Below are positions 1 to 5,767 of a stretch of 25,158 nt of DNA, one piece after another. Every line of letters starts with the position of its first letter. The first letter of the stretch is position 1. The notes beneath the pieces were generated by a model. It saw only the letters and a list, made by a program, of their open reading frames with translations, was not told the origin of the DNA and ran no database searches. Location of the stretch: positions 1 through 25,158 of IMG/VR virus record IMGVR_UViG_3300024352_000571; one strand, given 5' to 3'. Source of the stretch: a virus. The translations under genes were made by a program, and so were the position numbers.

Positions 1-1
1 A

Positions 2-1330
2 ACATATAACTTTACTCAGCCAACATGTAACGGAGAAGATACTTATGTAGGTAATTACACAAAGACAAGACAGGAATGTCCAGTCGGTAGTGGTAATTGG
101 GTTGATTGTACATCTGCAGTATTCGTATCATTTGGAGAGTGTATTGCAACAAATGTAAGCGGTTGTGGTGGTTCTGGAGGAAATGGCGTATCTCCTTGTA
201 CTCCTGTTCCTACTCCAACCCCTACACCTACACCAACTCCTACACCTACTCCAACACCTACACAAACAACATACTATTTCTGTTGCAATGATGGAACATA
301 TGAATCAGTACTTGCAAATGACGCAAGTCAGGGTGTCCAACTTGCAAATAATATATGCGGTCAATATGGTTCATCATTAACTGGTGGAGTGTTTACAACA
401 CCACAAAATTGTGGACCTACGCCAACACCTACACCAACTCCTACACCTACCCCAACTCCTACCCCTACTCCGACACCAACATCATCAACATGGTATTTCT
501 GCTGTAACGATGGAACATATGAATCAGTGCTTGCTTCTAACTCAAGTACAGCAGTTCAACTTGCAAACAATATTTGTGGACAGTATGGCTCATCACTAAC
601 TGGTGGAGTATTCTCAACACCACAAAACTGTGGACCTACTCCAACACCTACCCCAACACCAACTCCTCCATTCTTCCCACCATTCTTCCCAACATTTAAT
701 CCTTGCTCTGATCCATCAATATTAAATCAGTCACAATGCTCTGCTTGCGGATACTACTGGTCAAATAACTTTGGAGAATGTTCTGCAACACCATGGCCTA
801 CACCTACACCTACACCTACTCCAACCCCAACTCCAACTCCAACACCTACGCCAACACCTACGCCAACACCTACGCCAACACCTACACCTGCACAAACAAC
901 GTATTACTTCTGCTGTAGTGATGGAGGTGGAGACTCTGTTCTTGCATCAAATTCTTCAACTGCTGTTCAACTTGCAAATAATATTTGTGGACAGTCTGGT
1001 TCAAGTTTAAGTGGAGGCGTGTTTACAACTCCTCAAAGTTGCATAGCATCTCCATTCTTCCCGCCATTCTTCCCACCATTCTTCCCGTTCTTCCCACCGT
1101 TCTTCCCGTTCTTCCCACCATTCTTCCCAACTTTTAATCCAGTTCCTACACCAACACCAACGCCTACACCTACCCCTACACCTCCATTCTTCCCACCATT
1201 CTTCCCGTTCTTCCCACCGTTCTTCCCACCATTCTTCCCAACATTCGGCACATGTCCTGATATACCAGATTGTAGCAACGACCCTTGCCAACAATGTCTC
1301 TATATCAATAATGGTTGCAGAGGATGCTAA
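2..1330 (+). CDS. Proline/cysteine-rich virion appendage protein (5' partial)
   Basis: The reading frame is open from base 2 to the TAA at 1328-1330, so the true start lies outside the window; 442 residues are visible. The part before 209 is Cys-rich. Then come five (Pro-Thr)n spacers, three copies of a roughly 50-residue module that begins near YYFCC and ends near PQNCG, and three runs of Pro-Phe-Phe-Pro. The C-terminus is a Cys cluster ending GCRGC. No membrane segment or known catalytic motif is visible. Pro-Thr spacers between small Cys-rich modules suggest a stiff, extracellular, possibly disulphide-stabilised fibre. The same PFFP element ends the fibronectin protein at 10206-11204, which lies among fibre genes, so a virion role is likely. 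It sits directly upstream of a small operon holding an oxygenase and a glycosyltransferase, and may be their substrate (inference). Confidence 0.75.
   Translation, partial: TYNFTQPTCNGEDTYVGNYTKTRQECPVGSGNWVDCTSAVFVSFGECIATNVSGCGGSGGNGVSPCTPVPTPTPTPTPTPTPTPTPTQTTYYFCCNDGTYESVLANDASQGVQLANNICGQYGSSLTGGVFTTPQNCGPTPTPTPTPTPTPTPTPTPTPTSSTWYFCCNDGTYESVLASNSSTAVQLANNICGQYGSSLTGGVFSTPQNCGPTPTPTPTPTPPFFPPFFPTFNPCSDPSILNQSQCSACGYYWSNNFGECSATPWPTPTPTPTPTPTPTPTPTPTPTPTPTPTPTPAQTTYYFCCSDGGGDSVLASNSSTAVQLANNICGQSGSSLSGGVFTTPQSCIASPFFPPFFPPFFPFFPPFFPFFPPFFPTFNPVPTPTPTPTPTPTPPFFPPFFPFFPPFFPPFFPTFGTCPDIPDCSNDPCQQCLYINNGCRGC
266..415 (+). repeat. Cys-module copy 1 (YYFCC...PQNCG)
   Basis: First of three in-frame copies of a roughly 50-residue module in the protein ending at 1330. 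It has a vicinal CC pair, then NDGTYESVLA, QLANNICGQYGSSL and a closing Cys. Copies 2 and 3 follow at about 491-634 and 896-1045. The spacing of the four cysteines is kept in all three, which suggests two intramodule disulphides. Confidence 0.85.
491..634 (+). repeat. Cys-module copy 2
   Basis: Second copy of the YFCC...NCG module, flanked on both sides by Pro-Thr spacers. It is nearly identical to copy 1 except for SNSSTA in place of NDASQG. Synonymous differences from copy 1 show it is not a very recent duplicate. Confidence 0.85.
896..1045 (+). repeat. Cys-module copy 3
   Basis: Third copy. It shares SNSSTAVQLANNICGQ with copy 2 but has GGGDSV in place of GTYESV and ends SCIAS. It leads straight into a Pro-Phe-Phe-Pro run rather than a Pro-Thr spacer. 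Confidence 0.85.
1052..1240 (+). repeat. Pro-Phe-Phe-Pro runs in the first fibre protein
   Basis: Two in-frame runs of FFP/FFPP units at 1052-1129 and 1184-1240 are separated by a Pro-Thr spacer. A shorter run lies at 668-691. The units are near-identical in DNA (TTCTTCCCA/CCG) to the long array at 10815-11159, in the same orientation. Confidence 0.9.
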
Positions 1331-1362
1331 AGTATGATAAACTTTTCTAAGGAGAGTTATTA

Positions 1363-1557
1363 ATGCGAAAAATAATATTTACTAACAATAATAATATTGT
1401 TGTTGCGGTACTACCATTTAATGACGAGGTAATTACCGATCAAGGAACCGTTGCTGGACTTTTATCATCTCCACAAATAGTAGAAGTAGATGTGACATCT
1501 CAGGCGACTATTGGATGGAAATATATTAATGGGGAGGCTATCAATAATGGCAACTAA
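1363..1557 (+). CDS. Small hypothetical phage protein, paralogue of the next gene
   Basis: 64 residues, starting at ATG behind AAGGAGAG (1349-1356). I do not recognise a named family. The pattern is an N-terminal beta strand (KIIFTNNNNIVVAVL), a short helix-prone middle and a strand ending GWKYINGEAI. The next gene has the same outline (KFIFVVGEDIVGDIL ... IVIGDTYIT), so the two are probably diverged paralogues. Its end overlaps the start of the next gene by 11 bases, so the pair is co-translated. Small proteins of this outline occur beside tail genes in other phages, but no function can be given. Confidence 0.7.
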   Translation: MRKIIFTNNNNIVVAVLPFNDEVITDQGTVAGLLSSPQIVEVDVTSQATIGWKYINGEAINNGN

Positions 1558-1729
1558 AAAATTTATTTTTGTTGTAGGCGAAGACATTGTTGGAGATATT
1601 CTTGTTCCTGGAACAGACAGATTTTTGCCACTACAAGAGGCTTTGATTGAAGGTATTAATATTATTGAGGTAACTCCAGAAACTGAAATTGTCATAGGCG
1701 ATACATATATTACAGAAAGTTCTAATTAA
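1547..1729 (+). CDS. Small hypothetical phage protein
   Basis: 60 residues. The ATG at 1547 is chosen because GGGGAGG at 1531-1537 gives a normal spacing and because the product then begins MATKKFIFVVGE, aligning with the start of its upstream neighbour. An earlier in-frame ATG at 1511 lacks a ribosome site and would overlap the upstream gene more. The protein is acidic and mostly beta-prone, with no Cys or membrane segment. Its stop overlaps the next start (TAATG at 1727-1731). Function unknown. Confidence 0.7.
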   Translation: MATKKFIFVVGEDIVGDILVPGTDRFLPLQEALIEGINIIEVTPETEIVIGDTYITESSN

Positions 1730-1959
1730 TGAAAAGCGAATGGGAAAAATATAAAGAAAAACTTGGTGAAACAAGGCCATGGGATTTAGTTAATCCTAAT
1801 ACAGAGTGGGCCAGTGAAGAAAAAGCAACCTCAAGATACGAAATTTGTAAAGCATGCCCAAAATTAATTAAATTAACTAGACAATGTAAAGAGTGCGGTT
1901 GTTTTATGCCTGGTAAAACTAAACTAGAAAAAGCGGCATGTCCATTAGGAAAGTGGTAA
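1729..1959 (+). CDS. Small Cys-rich, probable zinc-binding protein
   Basis: 76 residues. The C-terminal half holds C40-x2-C43, C53-x2-C56-x-C58 and C71, in the context YEICKACP ... CKECGCFM ... AACPLGKW. This is a zinc-ribbon-like arrangement known in small uncharacterised phage proteins (it resembles DUF6171, from memory). The N-terminal half is charged and Trp-containing with no motif I know. It starts at the TAATG overlap with the previous gene and is followed one base later by the oxygenase gene. It could be an adaptor or metal-binding chaperone for the enzymes beside it, but nothing in the sequence proves that. Confidence 0.75.
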   Translation: MKSEWEKYKEKLGETRPWDLVNPNTEWASEEKATSRYEICKACPKLIKLTRQCKECGCFMPGKTKLEKAACPLGKW

Positions 1960-1960
1960 T

Positions 1961-2509
1961 ATGAAAGAATCTTTTATAATTAATAATATTTTACCAAAAG
2001 AAGAATTAACCAAAATACAAAAATATGCAATGAATATGTGGATAAATTATCCAAACTATGATGAAGCATTTGGAAGACATCAATGGGCAAATACTCCAGA
2101 ACTTAAAGAGTTACATGAAAAATTATTAGATTTAGCAAGAGAATATTTTGAAGAAGAAGACATACTCCCATCTTGGTGCCTAATGTCAATTTACGAGGGT
2201 AAAGAGGCAAAACTCTGGAAACATAGAGATGATAATGCCTGTACATATCACATAAACTTTTCAGTATTTCAAAAAACACCATGGGAGTTATGGGTAGAGG
2301 GTAAGCCATATTTGCTTGAAGAAAATGATGCATTATTTACATACGGAAATGATTTAGAACATTGGCGAGAAGAGTTTCCAGATCCTGATAAAAATATGGT
2401 TTGTAATATATTTTTATTTTATTGCAAACCAGATCATTGGTATTTTACACAAGGTCCCGACTATCTATATACTCATATTAGGGCTGATAAAAATAAGGGT
2501 ATGATGTAA
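1961..2509 (+). CDS. Divergent 2OG-Fe(II) oxygenase
   Basis: 182 residues. The double-stranded beta-helix signature is visible: H88-R-D90 (in KLWKHRDD) as the metal-binding HxD, a strand after it (TYHINFSVF), and a distal H134 in LEHWRE followed by a hydrophobic strand (NMVCNIFLFY). The usual Arg/Lys that binds 2-oxoglutarate about ten residues after the distal His is not in its normal context; K144 is a candidate. This copy lacks the NDDYEGG turn shared by the seven oxygenases at 11773-18834, so it is a separate lineage. Its place between the proline-rich fibre gene and the glycosyltransferase (two bases downstream) suggests it hydroxylates a residue of a virion protein; that substrate is inferred. 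Confidence 0.7.
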   Translation: MKESFIINNILPKEELTKIQKYAMNMWINYPNYDEAFGRHQWANTPELKELHEKLLDLAREYFEEEDILPSWCLMSIYEGKEAKLWKHRDDNACTYHINFSVFQKTPWELWVEGKPYLLEENDALFTYGNDLEHWREEFPDPDKNMVCNIFLFYCKPDHWYFTQGPDYLYTHIRADKNKGMM

Positions 2510-2511
2510 TT

Positions 2512-3438
2512 ATGGATAAAATATTTGTAAGTCTAGCAGCATATCGTGACCCAGATTTAATTAATACTGTAAAAAGTTTTTATTATAATGCACAACATAA
2601 AGAGCGTTTATTTTTTTCTTTAGTTTCGCATGAAGGTCCAGAAACAGATTTTGATTTTTCTTTTATTCCAGACGATCAAATTAATTATAATAAAATAGAT
2701 CATCGTTTAGCAGAAGGCGCATGTTCTGGCAGACACTTAGCAAATTCCTTATTATCAGAAAAATATAAATATTTTTTACATACAGATTCTCATTCACGTG
2801 CATCAAACAATTGGGATACAACCTTAATTGATTATTATCAAAAATGCTCTTCAAAGTGGGGATCAGATTATATTTTCACTAAGTACCCTCACGGATTTAA
2901 AATTGAATGGGACGAAGATGGAAATGGAAAAGATGTTATAGACCTAACCAACAACACATTACATAAAGTCATACCAGTATGGGATGAAATAGAGTACCTA
3001 TACTTATTAAGATGGCATGACATTGAAGATTTAGAATATGGTGATCAAGTATATGGTTTTTGTGCAAACTTCGCTTTTGGAAGCAGCAAGGGATTCTTAA
3101 AGGCCCCTTATGATCCTTATATGTACTTTTTAGGAGAAGAGATAACTTTAGGAATTAGATTAACTGTTTCTGGCACTAAGTTAGTTGCCCCACCCATTAA
3201 TGCAATATGGACAAACTATGATAGAGATAATGGCAGAAGAAACTTTCATTGGTTAGATGATCAGACTTGGGGGATTAGAGATAGGGCTGCTCGACACAGA
3301 GTAAATGCTTTATTTCATGGAAAGGACCTTGGAGTTTATGGAATTCAAGATCATATGGAAGAGTATAGGGCTTTACAAAAAGAAACGGGGCTTGATTTCG
3401 AGCGTAAACTCCATATCAAGCCCCTATATCTTAATTAA
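2512..3438 (+). CDS. Glycosyltransferase, GlcNAc (GT60-like) family
   Basis: 308 residues. The protein opens IFVSLAAYRDPDL, the start typical of the Glycosyltransferase (GlcNAc) family (Pfam PF11397, CAZy GT60). Further hallmarks follow: GACSGRHLA at 69-77, YFLHTDSHSR at 87-96 with the DxD-like acidic site for the metal-nucleotide sugar, NWD at 100-102, PYDPYMYFLGEE at 199-210 and a late TNYDR. The founding member of GT60 is Dictyostelium Skp1 GlcNAc-transferase, which acts on a hydroxyproline made by a prolyl 4-hydroxylase. No signal peptide or membrane segment is visible, so it should act in the cytoplasm, before virion release. It is coupled to the oxygenase gene just upstream. Its last codons contain a 10-bp inverted repeat. 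Family call is strong; acceptor residue is inferred. Confidence 0.85.
   Translation: MDKIFVSLAAYRDPDLINTVKSFYYNAQHKERLFFSLVSHEGPETDFDFSFIPDDQINYNKIDHRLAEGACSGRHLANSLLSEKYKYFLHTDSHSRASNNWDTTLIDYYQKCSSKWGSDYIFTKYPHGFKIEWDEDGNGKDVIDLTNNTLHKVIPVWDEIEYLYLLRWHDIEDLEYGDQVYGFCANFAFGSSKGFLKAPYDPYMYFLGEEITLGIRLTVSGTKLVAPPINAIWTNYDRDNGRRNFHWLDDQTWGIRDRAARHRVNALFHGKDLGVYGIQDHMEEYRALQKETGLDFERKLHIKPLYLN
3387..3424 (-). terminator. Hairpin at the convergent gene junction
   Basis: A perfect 10-bp inverted repeat, GGGGCTTGAT (3387-3396) and ATCAAGCCCC (3415-3424), has an 18-base loop. Read on the - strand it lies just past the stop of the lysin gene and is followed by a T-rich tract (GTTTCTTTTTG), fitting a rho-independent terminator. 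It lies inside the last codons of the glycosyltransferase gene. On the + strand only a mixed AT tract follows, so termination there would be weaker. Confidence 0.65.
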
Positions 3439-4002
3439 TTAATTAGGATACTTCTTCATCAATTGCTTTGTTCGTGGAGTTATACCTTTCCAGGCTGTCC
3501 AATCTTCTCCACCCTTAGACATATGAAATGCAATCTCTGCATTTAAGACGGGGTTAAAAAGTTCCACATTAGACTCTAAATTAAACTTATCTCTACGTTC
3601 AGGACCAAGGTCGCCAATCATATTTATTTGAAATAAGCCATAAGAACTATCTCCAGTTCTTTTGCTAAGGTTTAGTGCCATTGGTCTACCGCCAGATTCT
3701 TTCTTAGCAATAGCCCAGGCCTCCCTTAGATTTTGACCTTCAAAGCCTACTAAATGAAGTAGGTGCTTGAGGTCTTTGTCAGATAGATTTACAGCGTTTT
3801 TGTATTTTTCTAACTGATCTTCTTTAGCCTTAGAAACAGTTTTGGCCACTTCCGTGGCCTCGATTGTTGCTTCCAGCACGACAGCACTACTATCGTTTGA
3901 TCGGTTTTCAGAAGCATTAGCGGCATTTGACCAAACGCCAAACATCGCCAATATGCTGAGTGTACCAATGATTTGCCTATTATTATTCATAAAGTTAATC
4001 AT
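3439..4002 (-). CDS. Exported lysozyme/lytic-transglycosylase-like lysin
   Basis: 187 residues from the ATG at 4000-4002, chosen for its perfect AAGGAGG ribosome site; a longer frame to 4050 would skip it. Residues 1-30 form a Sec-type signal peptide (polar start, hydrophobic IIGTLSILAMFGVW, likely cleavage after NAANA). Residues 35-75 are a charged helical linker. The catalytic fold shows AIAKKESGG with probable catalytic E102, SYGLFQIN at 120-127, a helix around LNAEIAFHM and DWTAW, the pattern of SLT-type transglycosylases and goose-type lysozymes. It should cleave peptidoglycan outside the membrane, either as the phage lysin or as a virion-associated entry enzyme. It is the only - strand gene and has its own promoter, so it can be expressed separately from the fibre genes. 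No holin is visible beside it. Confidence 0.8.
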   Translation of the reverse strand: MINFMNNNRQIIGTLSILAMFGVWSNAANASENRSNDSSAVVLEATIEATEVAKTVSKAKEDQLEKYKNAVNLSDKDLKHLLHLVGFEGQNLREAWAIAKKESGGRPMALNLSKRTGDSSYGLFQINMIGDLGPERRDKFNLESNVELFNPVLNAEIAFHMSKGGEDWTAWKGITPRTKQLMKKYPN

Positions 4003-4020
4003 AGTTTCCTCCTTAGAAAC

Positions 4021-4053
4021 GTAATGACACCTTGTTAAAGGGTGCCACATTAC
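4021..4053 (-). promoter_or_regulatory. 5' hairpin in the lysin leader
   Basis: An inverted repeat GTAATG/CATTAC is continued by CACC/GGTG, about 11 pairs with a two-base bulge and a 9-base loop. Because the predicted start of the - strand transcript is near 4052, this hairpin would be the very 5' end of the lysin mRNA, upstream of the ribosome site. It could stabilise the message or be a protein-binding site. Confidence 0.5.
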
Positions 4054-4058
4054 TTCCT

Positions 4059-4088
4059 AGTATAACATACTTTGAGACCTTTAGTCAA
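4059..4088 (-). promoter_or_regulatory. Promoter of the lysin gene
   Basis: On the - strand: -35 TTGACT (4083-4088), an 18-base spacer, and extended -10 TGTTATACT (4059-4067). The match to the sigma-70 type consensus is good. The predicted transcript has a leader of about 50 bases with a hairpin and the AAGGAGG site. Confidence 0.7.
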
Positions 4089-4101
4089 ATAATGATATAA
4101 T
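4072..4101 (+). promoter_or_regulatory. Promoter of the first fibre gene, leaderless type
   Basis: -35 TTGAGA (4072-4077), 18-base spacer, extended -10 TGATATAAT (4093-4101). Eight bases separate the -10 from the ATG at 4110, so the transcript should begin at or next to the start codon. There is no ribosome site. It overlaps the - strand lysin promoter, so polymerase can hardly use both at once. Confidence 0.7.
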
Positions 4102-4109
4102 GATGTTCT

Positions 4110-4625
4110 ATGGCTGAAATAACAAACAATTATGGCTTATCATACCCAGAATCTACGGATTCTGTGAATGTGCATAATGATATCAAAAAACTAGCAGATG
4201 ATGTTGATGATGCTATTTCCTCTCTTGATGCCTCAAATGTGCGGGTAAAGGTAATAAATAACTCAGGCTCAACTATAGGTGCAGCCAAACCAGTATATGC
4301 AACTGGACACACAAATAATAAAACTACAATCTCATTATTTACATCAGATTTATCAGATAACAAACCATTTCTTGGTTTAACAAAAACATCTCTGAATAAT
4401 GGAGATAGTGGAGAAGTAGTGGTTGCTGGTGTTTTGACAAATGTAAATACCAGTGGTTTTTCAGTAGGAGAATTATTATATGTCAATTCGTCTGGATCTC
4501 TTACAACTACCGTCACAGGTGGCGCAATCGGAATTGTAGCAGTCTCAAATGCATCAACTGGTGTAATTGTTATTCAGGCAAAGGGCAACGGTACTTGGGG
4601 AGCACTCAAGGCTGGTCTCGCTTAA
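4110..4625 (+). CDS. Virion/tail-fibre protein
   Basis: 171 residues. The first 40 form a short helical region (IKKLADDVDDAISSLD). The rest is Ser/Thr/Gly-rich beta structure: VINNSGSTIGAAKPVYATG, then KPFLGLTKTSL, then a valine-rich strand series ending GNGTWGALKAG. Segments of this form (a modified 'property' domain with GVLTNVNTSGFSVGELLYV) recur in phage tail-fibre and head-decoration proteins. No enzyme motif is seen. It opens the + strand fibre block and has a leaderless promoter directly in front. The exact position in the particle is unknown. Confidence 0.6.
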   Translation: MAEITNNYGLSYPESTDSVNVHNDIKKLADDVDDAISSLDASNVRVKVINNSGSTIGAAKPVYATGHTNNKTTISLFTSDLSDNKPFLGLTKTSLNNGDSGEVVVAGVLTNVNTSGFSVGELLYVNSSGSLTTTVTGGAIGIVAVSNASTGVIVIQAKGNGTWGALKAGLA

Positions 4626-4628
4626 TTA

Positions 4629-4637
4629 TGGTATAAT
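4629..4637 (+). promoter_or_regulatory. Extended -10 promoter, leaderless type
   Basis: TGGTATAAT ends six bases before the ATG at 4644. No convincing -35 and no ribosome site are visible. Confidence 0.55.
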
Positions 4638-4643
4638 CACAAC

Positions 4644-5048
4644 ATGGCAAATCTTCGTGGATCAGCATCTTCATACGACGTAGGAAATAAACCTCCAACA
4701 GTAAATTGGACGGTAGTTAGAGGTGACACTGCCTCATTTAAAGTATATGTTACAGACGATGTAAAGCAACCATTAAATATTCCAGACTGGACTATTGATA
4801 TGGAGATTAAAAGACCAAACAATGCAGCAGAGTCTGGCAAAATAACAGATGATGCAACATTAATACTAACATTAACACCATCAGCAGATCCAGACGACCT
4901 ACCTGGAGAGTTTACAGTATTTCTGTCTTCTGAACAATCTGCAATTTTAGAAACAGGAGACATCTTTGATATCGAACTATCAACCACTGATCTGGTTTGG
5001 ACAGTTGCTCAAGGTAGCATGGTAGTTATCGAAGACGTTACAAACTAG
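4644..5048 (+). CDS. Virion protein, baseplate/fibre adaptor-like
   Basis: 134 residues. The pattern (NWTVVRGDTASFKVYVTDD, DWTIDMEIKRP, GEFTVFLSSEQSAILETGDIFDIEL) is a series of beta strands like the N-terminal domains of phage upper-baseplate (BppU-like) proteins, which anchor receptor-binding parts. This resemblance is weak and from memory. No Cys and no signal peptide. The stop TAG overlaps the GTG of the next gene (TAGTG at 5046-5050), so the two are coupled. The start is set by the extended -10 box six bases upstream, implying a leaderless mRNA. Confidence 0.55.
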   Translation: MANLRGSASSYDVGNKPPTVNWTVVRGDTASFKVYVTDDVKQPLNIPDWTIDMEIKRPNNAAESGKITDDATLILTLTPSADPDDLPGEFTVFLSSEQSAILETGDIFDIELSTTDLVWTVAQGSMVVIEDVTN

Positions 5049-5272
5049 TGGCATCAGCAGTCGTATTAGATAACAATAAAAATAAACTACGTGCAATTAA
5101 TGCTATCTCATATGCCATCATAAACGTTGCTAATGATAATAGAACAGTAAAGATAAATGAAGTTCTACCATTTAGGGTAAAGTTTACCAACATAATGGTT
5201 CCAGGATATAGTCAAACAAACCCAGCAGGAATTGGTATTGCTGTTATTGGGTTTAATAACTATATCCTATAA
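5048..5272 (+). CDS. Small hypothetical virion protein (GTG start)
   Basis: 74 residues. The GTG at 5048 overlaps the preceding stop as TAGTG, and the product begins MASAVVLDNNKNK. The centre (LPFRVKFTNIMVPGYSQTNPAGIGIAVIGFNN) is hydrophobic and Gly/Pro-rich but not a clear membrane helix. I recognise no named family. Translational coupling to the adaptor-like gene before it suggests the products work together in the particle. Confidence 0.6.
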   Translation: MASAVVLDNNKNKLRAINAISYAIINVANDNRTVKINEVLPFRVKFTNIMVPGYSQTNPAGIGIAVIGFNNYIL

Positions 5273-5292
5273 AAAATATACAAAAAAGGAGT

Positions 5293-5298
5293 TATAAT
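5293..5298 (+). promoter_or_regulatory. Possible -10 box (or ribosome-site context) before 5305
   Basis: TATAAT ends six bases before the ATG, as in the leaderless genes, but the TG extension is absent (GT instead). AAGGAG at 5286-5291 lies about 13 bases from the ATG, farther than ideal. Either signal could serve. Confidence 0.4.
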
Positions 5299-5304
5299 AA
5301 CGAC

Positions 5305-5751
5305 ATGGCCAAATTATCAGTTGCTGCAGTAAAGAGCAAATTTCAAACAGGTGATCGTCCTAGTCAGCAAGACTATGAGGACTTAATTGATACCCTTGCA
5401 GGAGCAAGTAACGAACTTGGCTCTGCTGGTAATAATGAAAATACAATTACAGGCATTGAAAATCCAACAGTCGTTGATAACTTTGATGCGACTGAATGGC
5501 GTATGGTTAAATATCTTGTTTCCATTGCAAAGATAACAAATGGAGATAACAAGTTTTACGCAACAGAATTGACCATTCTTGTAGACGGTTCAAATGTAAA
5601 CGTCTCTGAGTATGGAACAATAGACAACGATGGGAATATTGGCACCATTAGCGTCTCTAGGGTAGGAAATACAGTTTCTTTAACTGTTACACCAGACCCA
5701 ACAATTAAGCCAGTCACTGTACGTTATGCACGTATTGGACTTAAGGCATAA
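5305..5751 (+). CDS. Tail-fibre accessory protein with shared C-terminal beta domain
   Basis: 148 residues. Residues 1-40 are a short helical part (SVAAVKSKFQTGDRPSQQDYEDLIDTL) like the start of many phage fibre proteins. Residues 60-148 form a beta domain (VKYLVSIAKITNG ... LTILVDG ... VSEYGTIDNDGNIG ... SVSRVGNTVSLTV) that matches the last 80 residues of the next gene's product (FLVKIANGSHTEVSKVILTLD ... VTEYAMVGTNGSLG). The shared domain probably caps or trimerises the fibre. So this is likely a short fibre or a chaperone-like copy of the long fibre's tip. Confidence 0.65.
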   Translation: MAKLSVAAVKSKFQTGDRPSQQDYEDLIDTLAGASNELGSAGNNENTITGIENPTVVDNFDATEWRMVKYLVSIAKITNGDNKFYATELTILVDGSNVNVSEYGTIDNDGNIGTISVSRVGNTVSLTVTPDPTIKPVTVRYARIGLKA

Positions 5752-5767
5752 AAAGGAGATATAAAAA

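Larger units (their letters stand above)
209..889 (+). repeat. (Pro-Thr)n spacers
   Basis: Alternating CCN ACN codons form (PT)n tracts at about 209-262, 416-484, 635-664 and 797-889; a fifth lies at 1145-1183. The third-codon bases vary, so the repeats are held at protein level and are not a pure DNA microsatellite, although the CCTACG/CCAACA runs near 840-880 look recently expanded. Such tracts are typical extended O-glycosylated or hydroxylated linkers. Confidence 0.9.

Noticed and set aside
106-599. Short + strand frames at 106-291, 165-380 and 384-599
   Set aside because: They are alternative frames of the proline-rich gene that is open from base 2; repetitive codons keep them free of stops.
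209-1240. Possible CRISPR array or DNA satellite
   Set aside because: The repeats are in-frame codon repeats with synonymous variation, with no unique spacers of constant length.
1007-1294. Open frames on the - strand across the PFFP/PT tracts (also 1033-1278 and 10810-11154)
   Set aside because: They are mirror frames of a low-complexity repeat with no stop codons by composition, and they have no ribosome site. The + strand frames fit a continuous modular protein.
4003-4050. Longer N-terminus for the lysin, starting at 4050
   Set aside because: It would place charged and polar residues before the signal peptide and ignore the perfect AAGGAGG site before the ATG at 4002; it also covers the leader hairpin.
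4130-4516. - strand frame of 128 residues (also 4637-4987, 9350-9709, 12902-13171, 18325-18552)
   Set aside because: Each is fully opposite a well-supported + strand gene and lacks a ribosome site or recognisable protein pattern.
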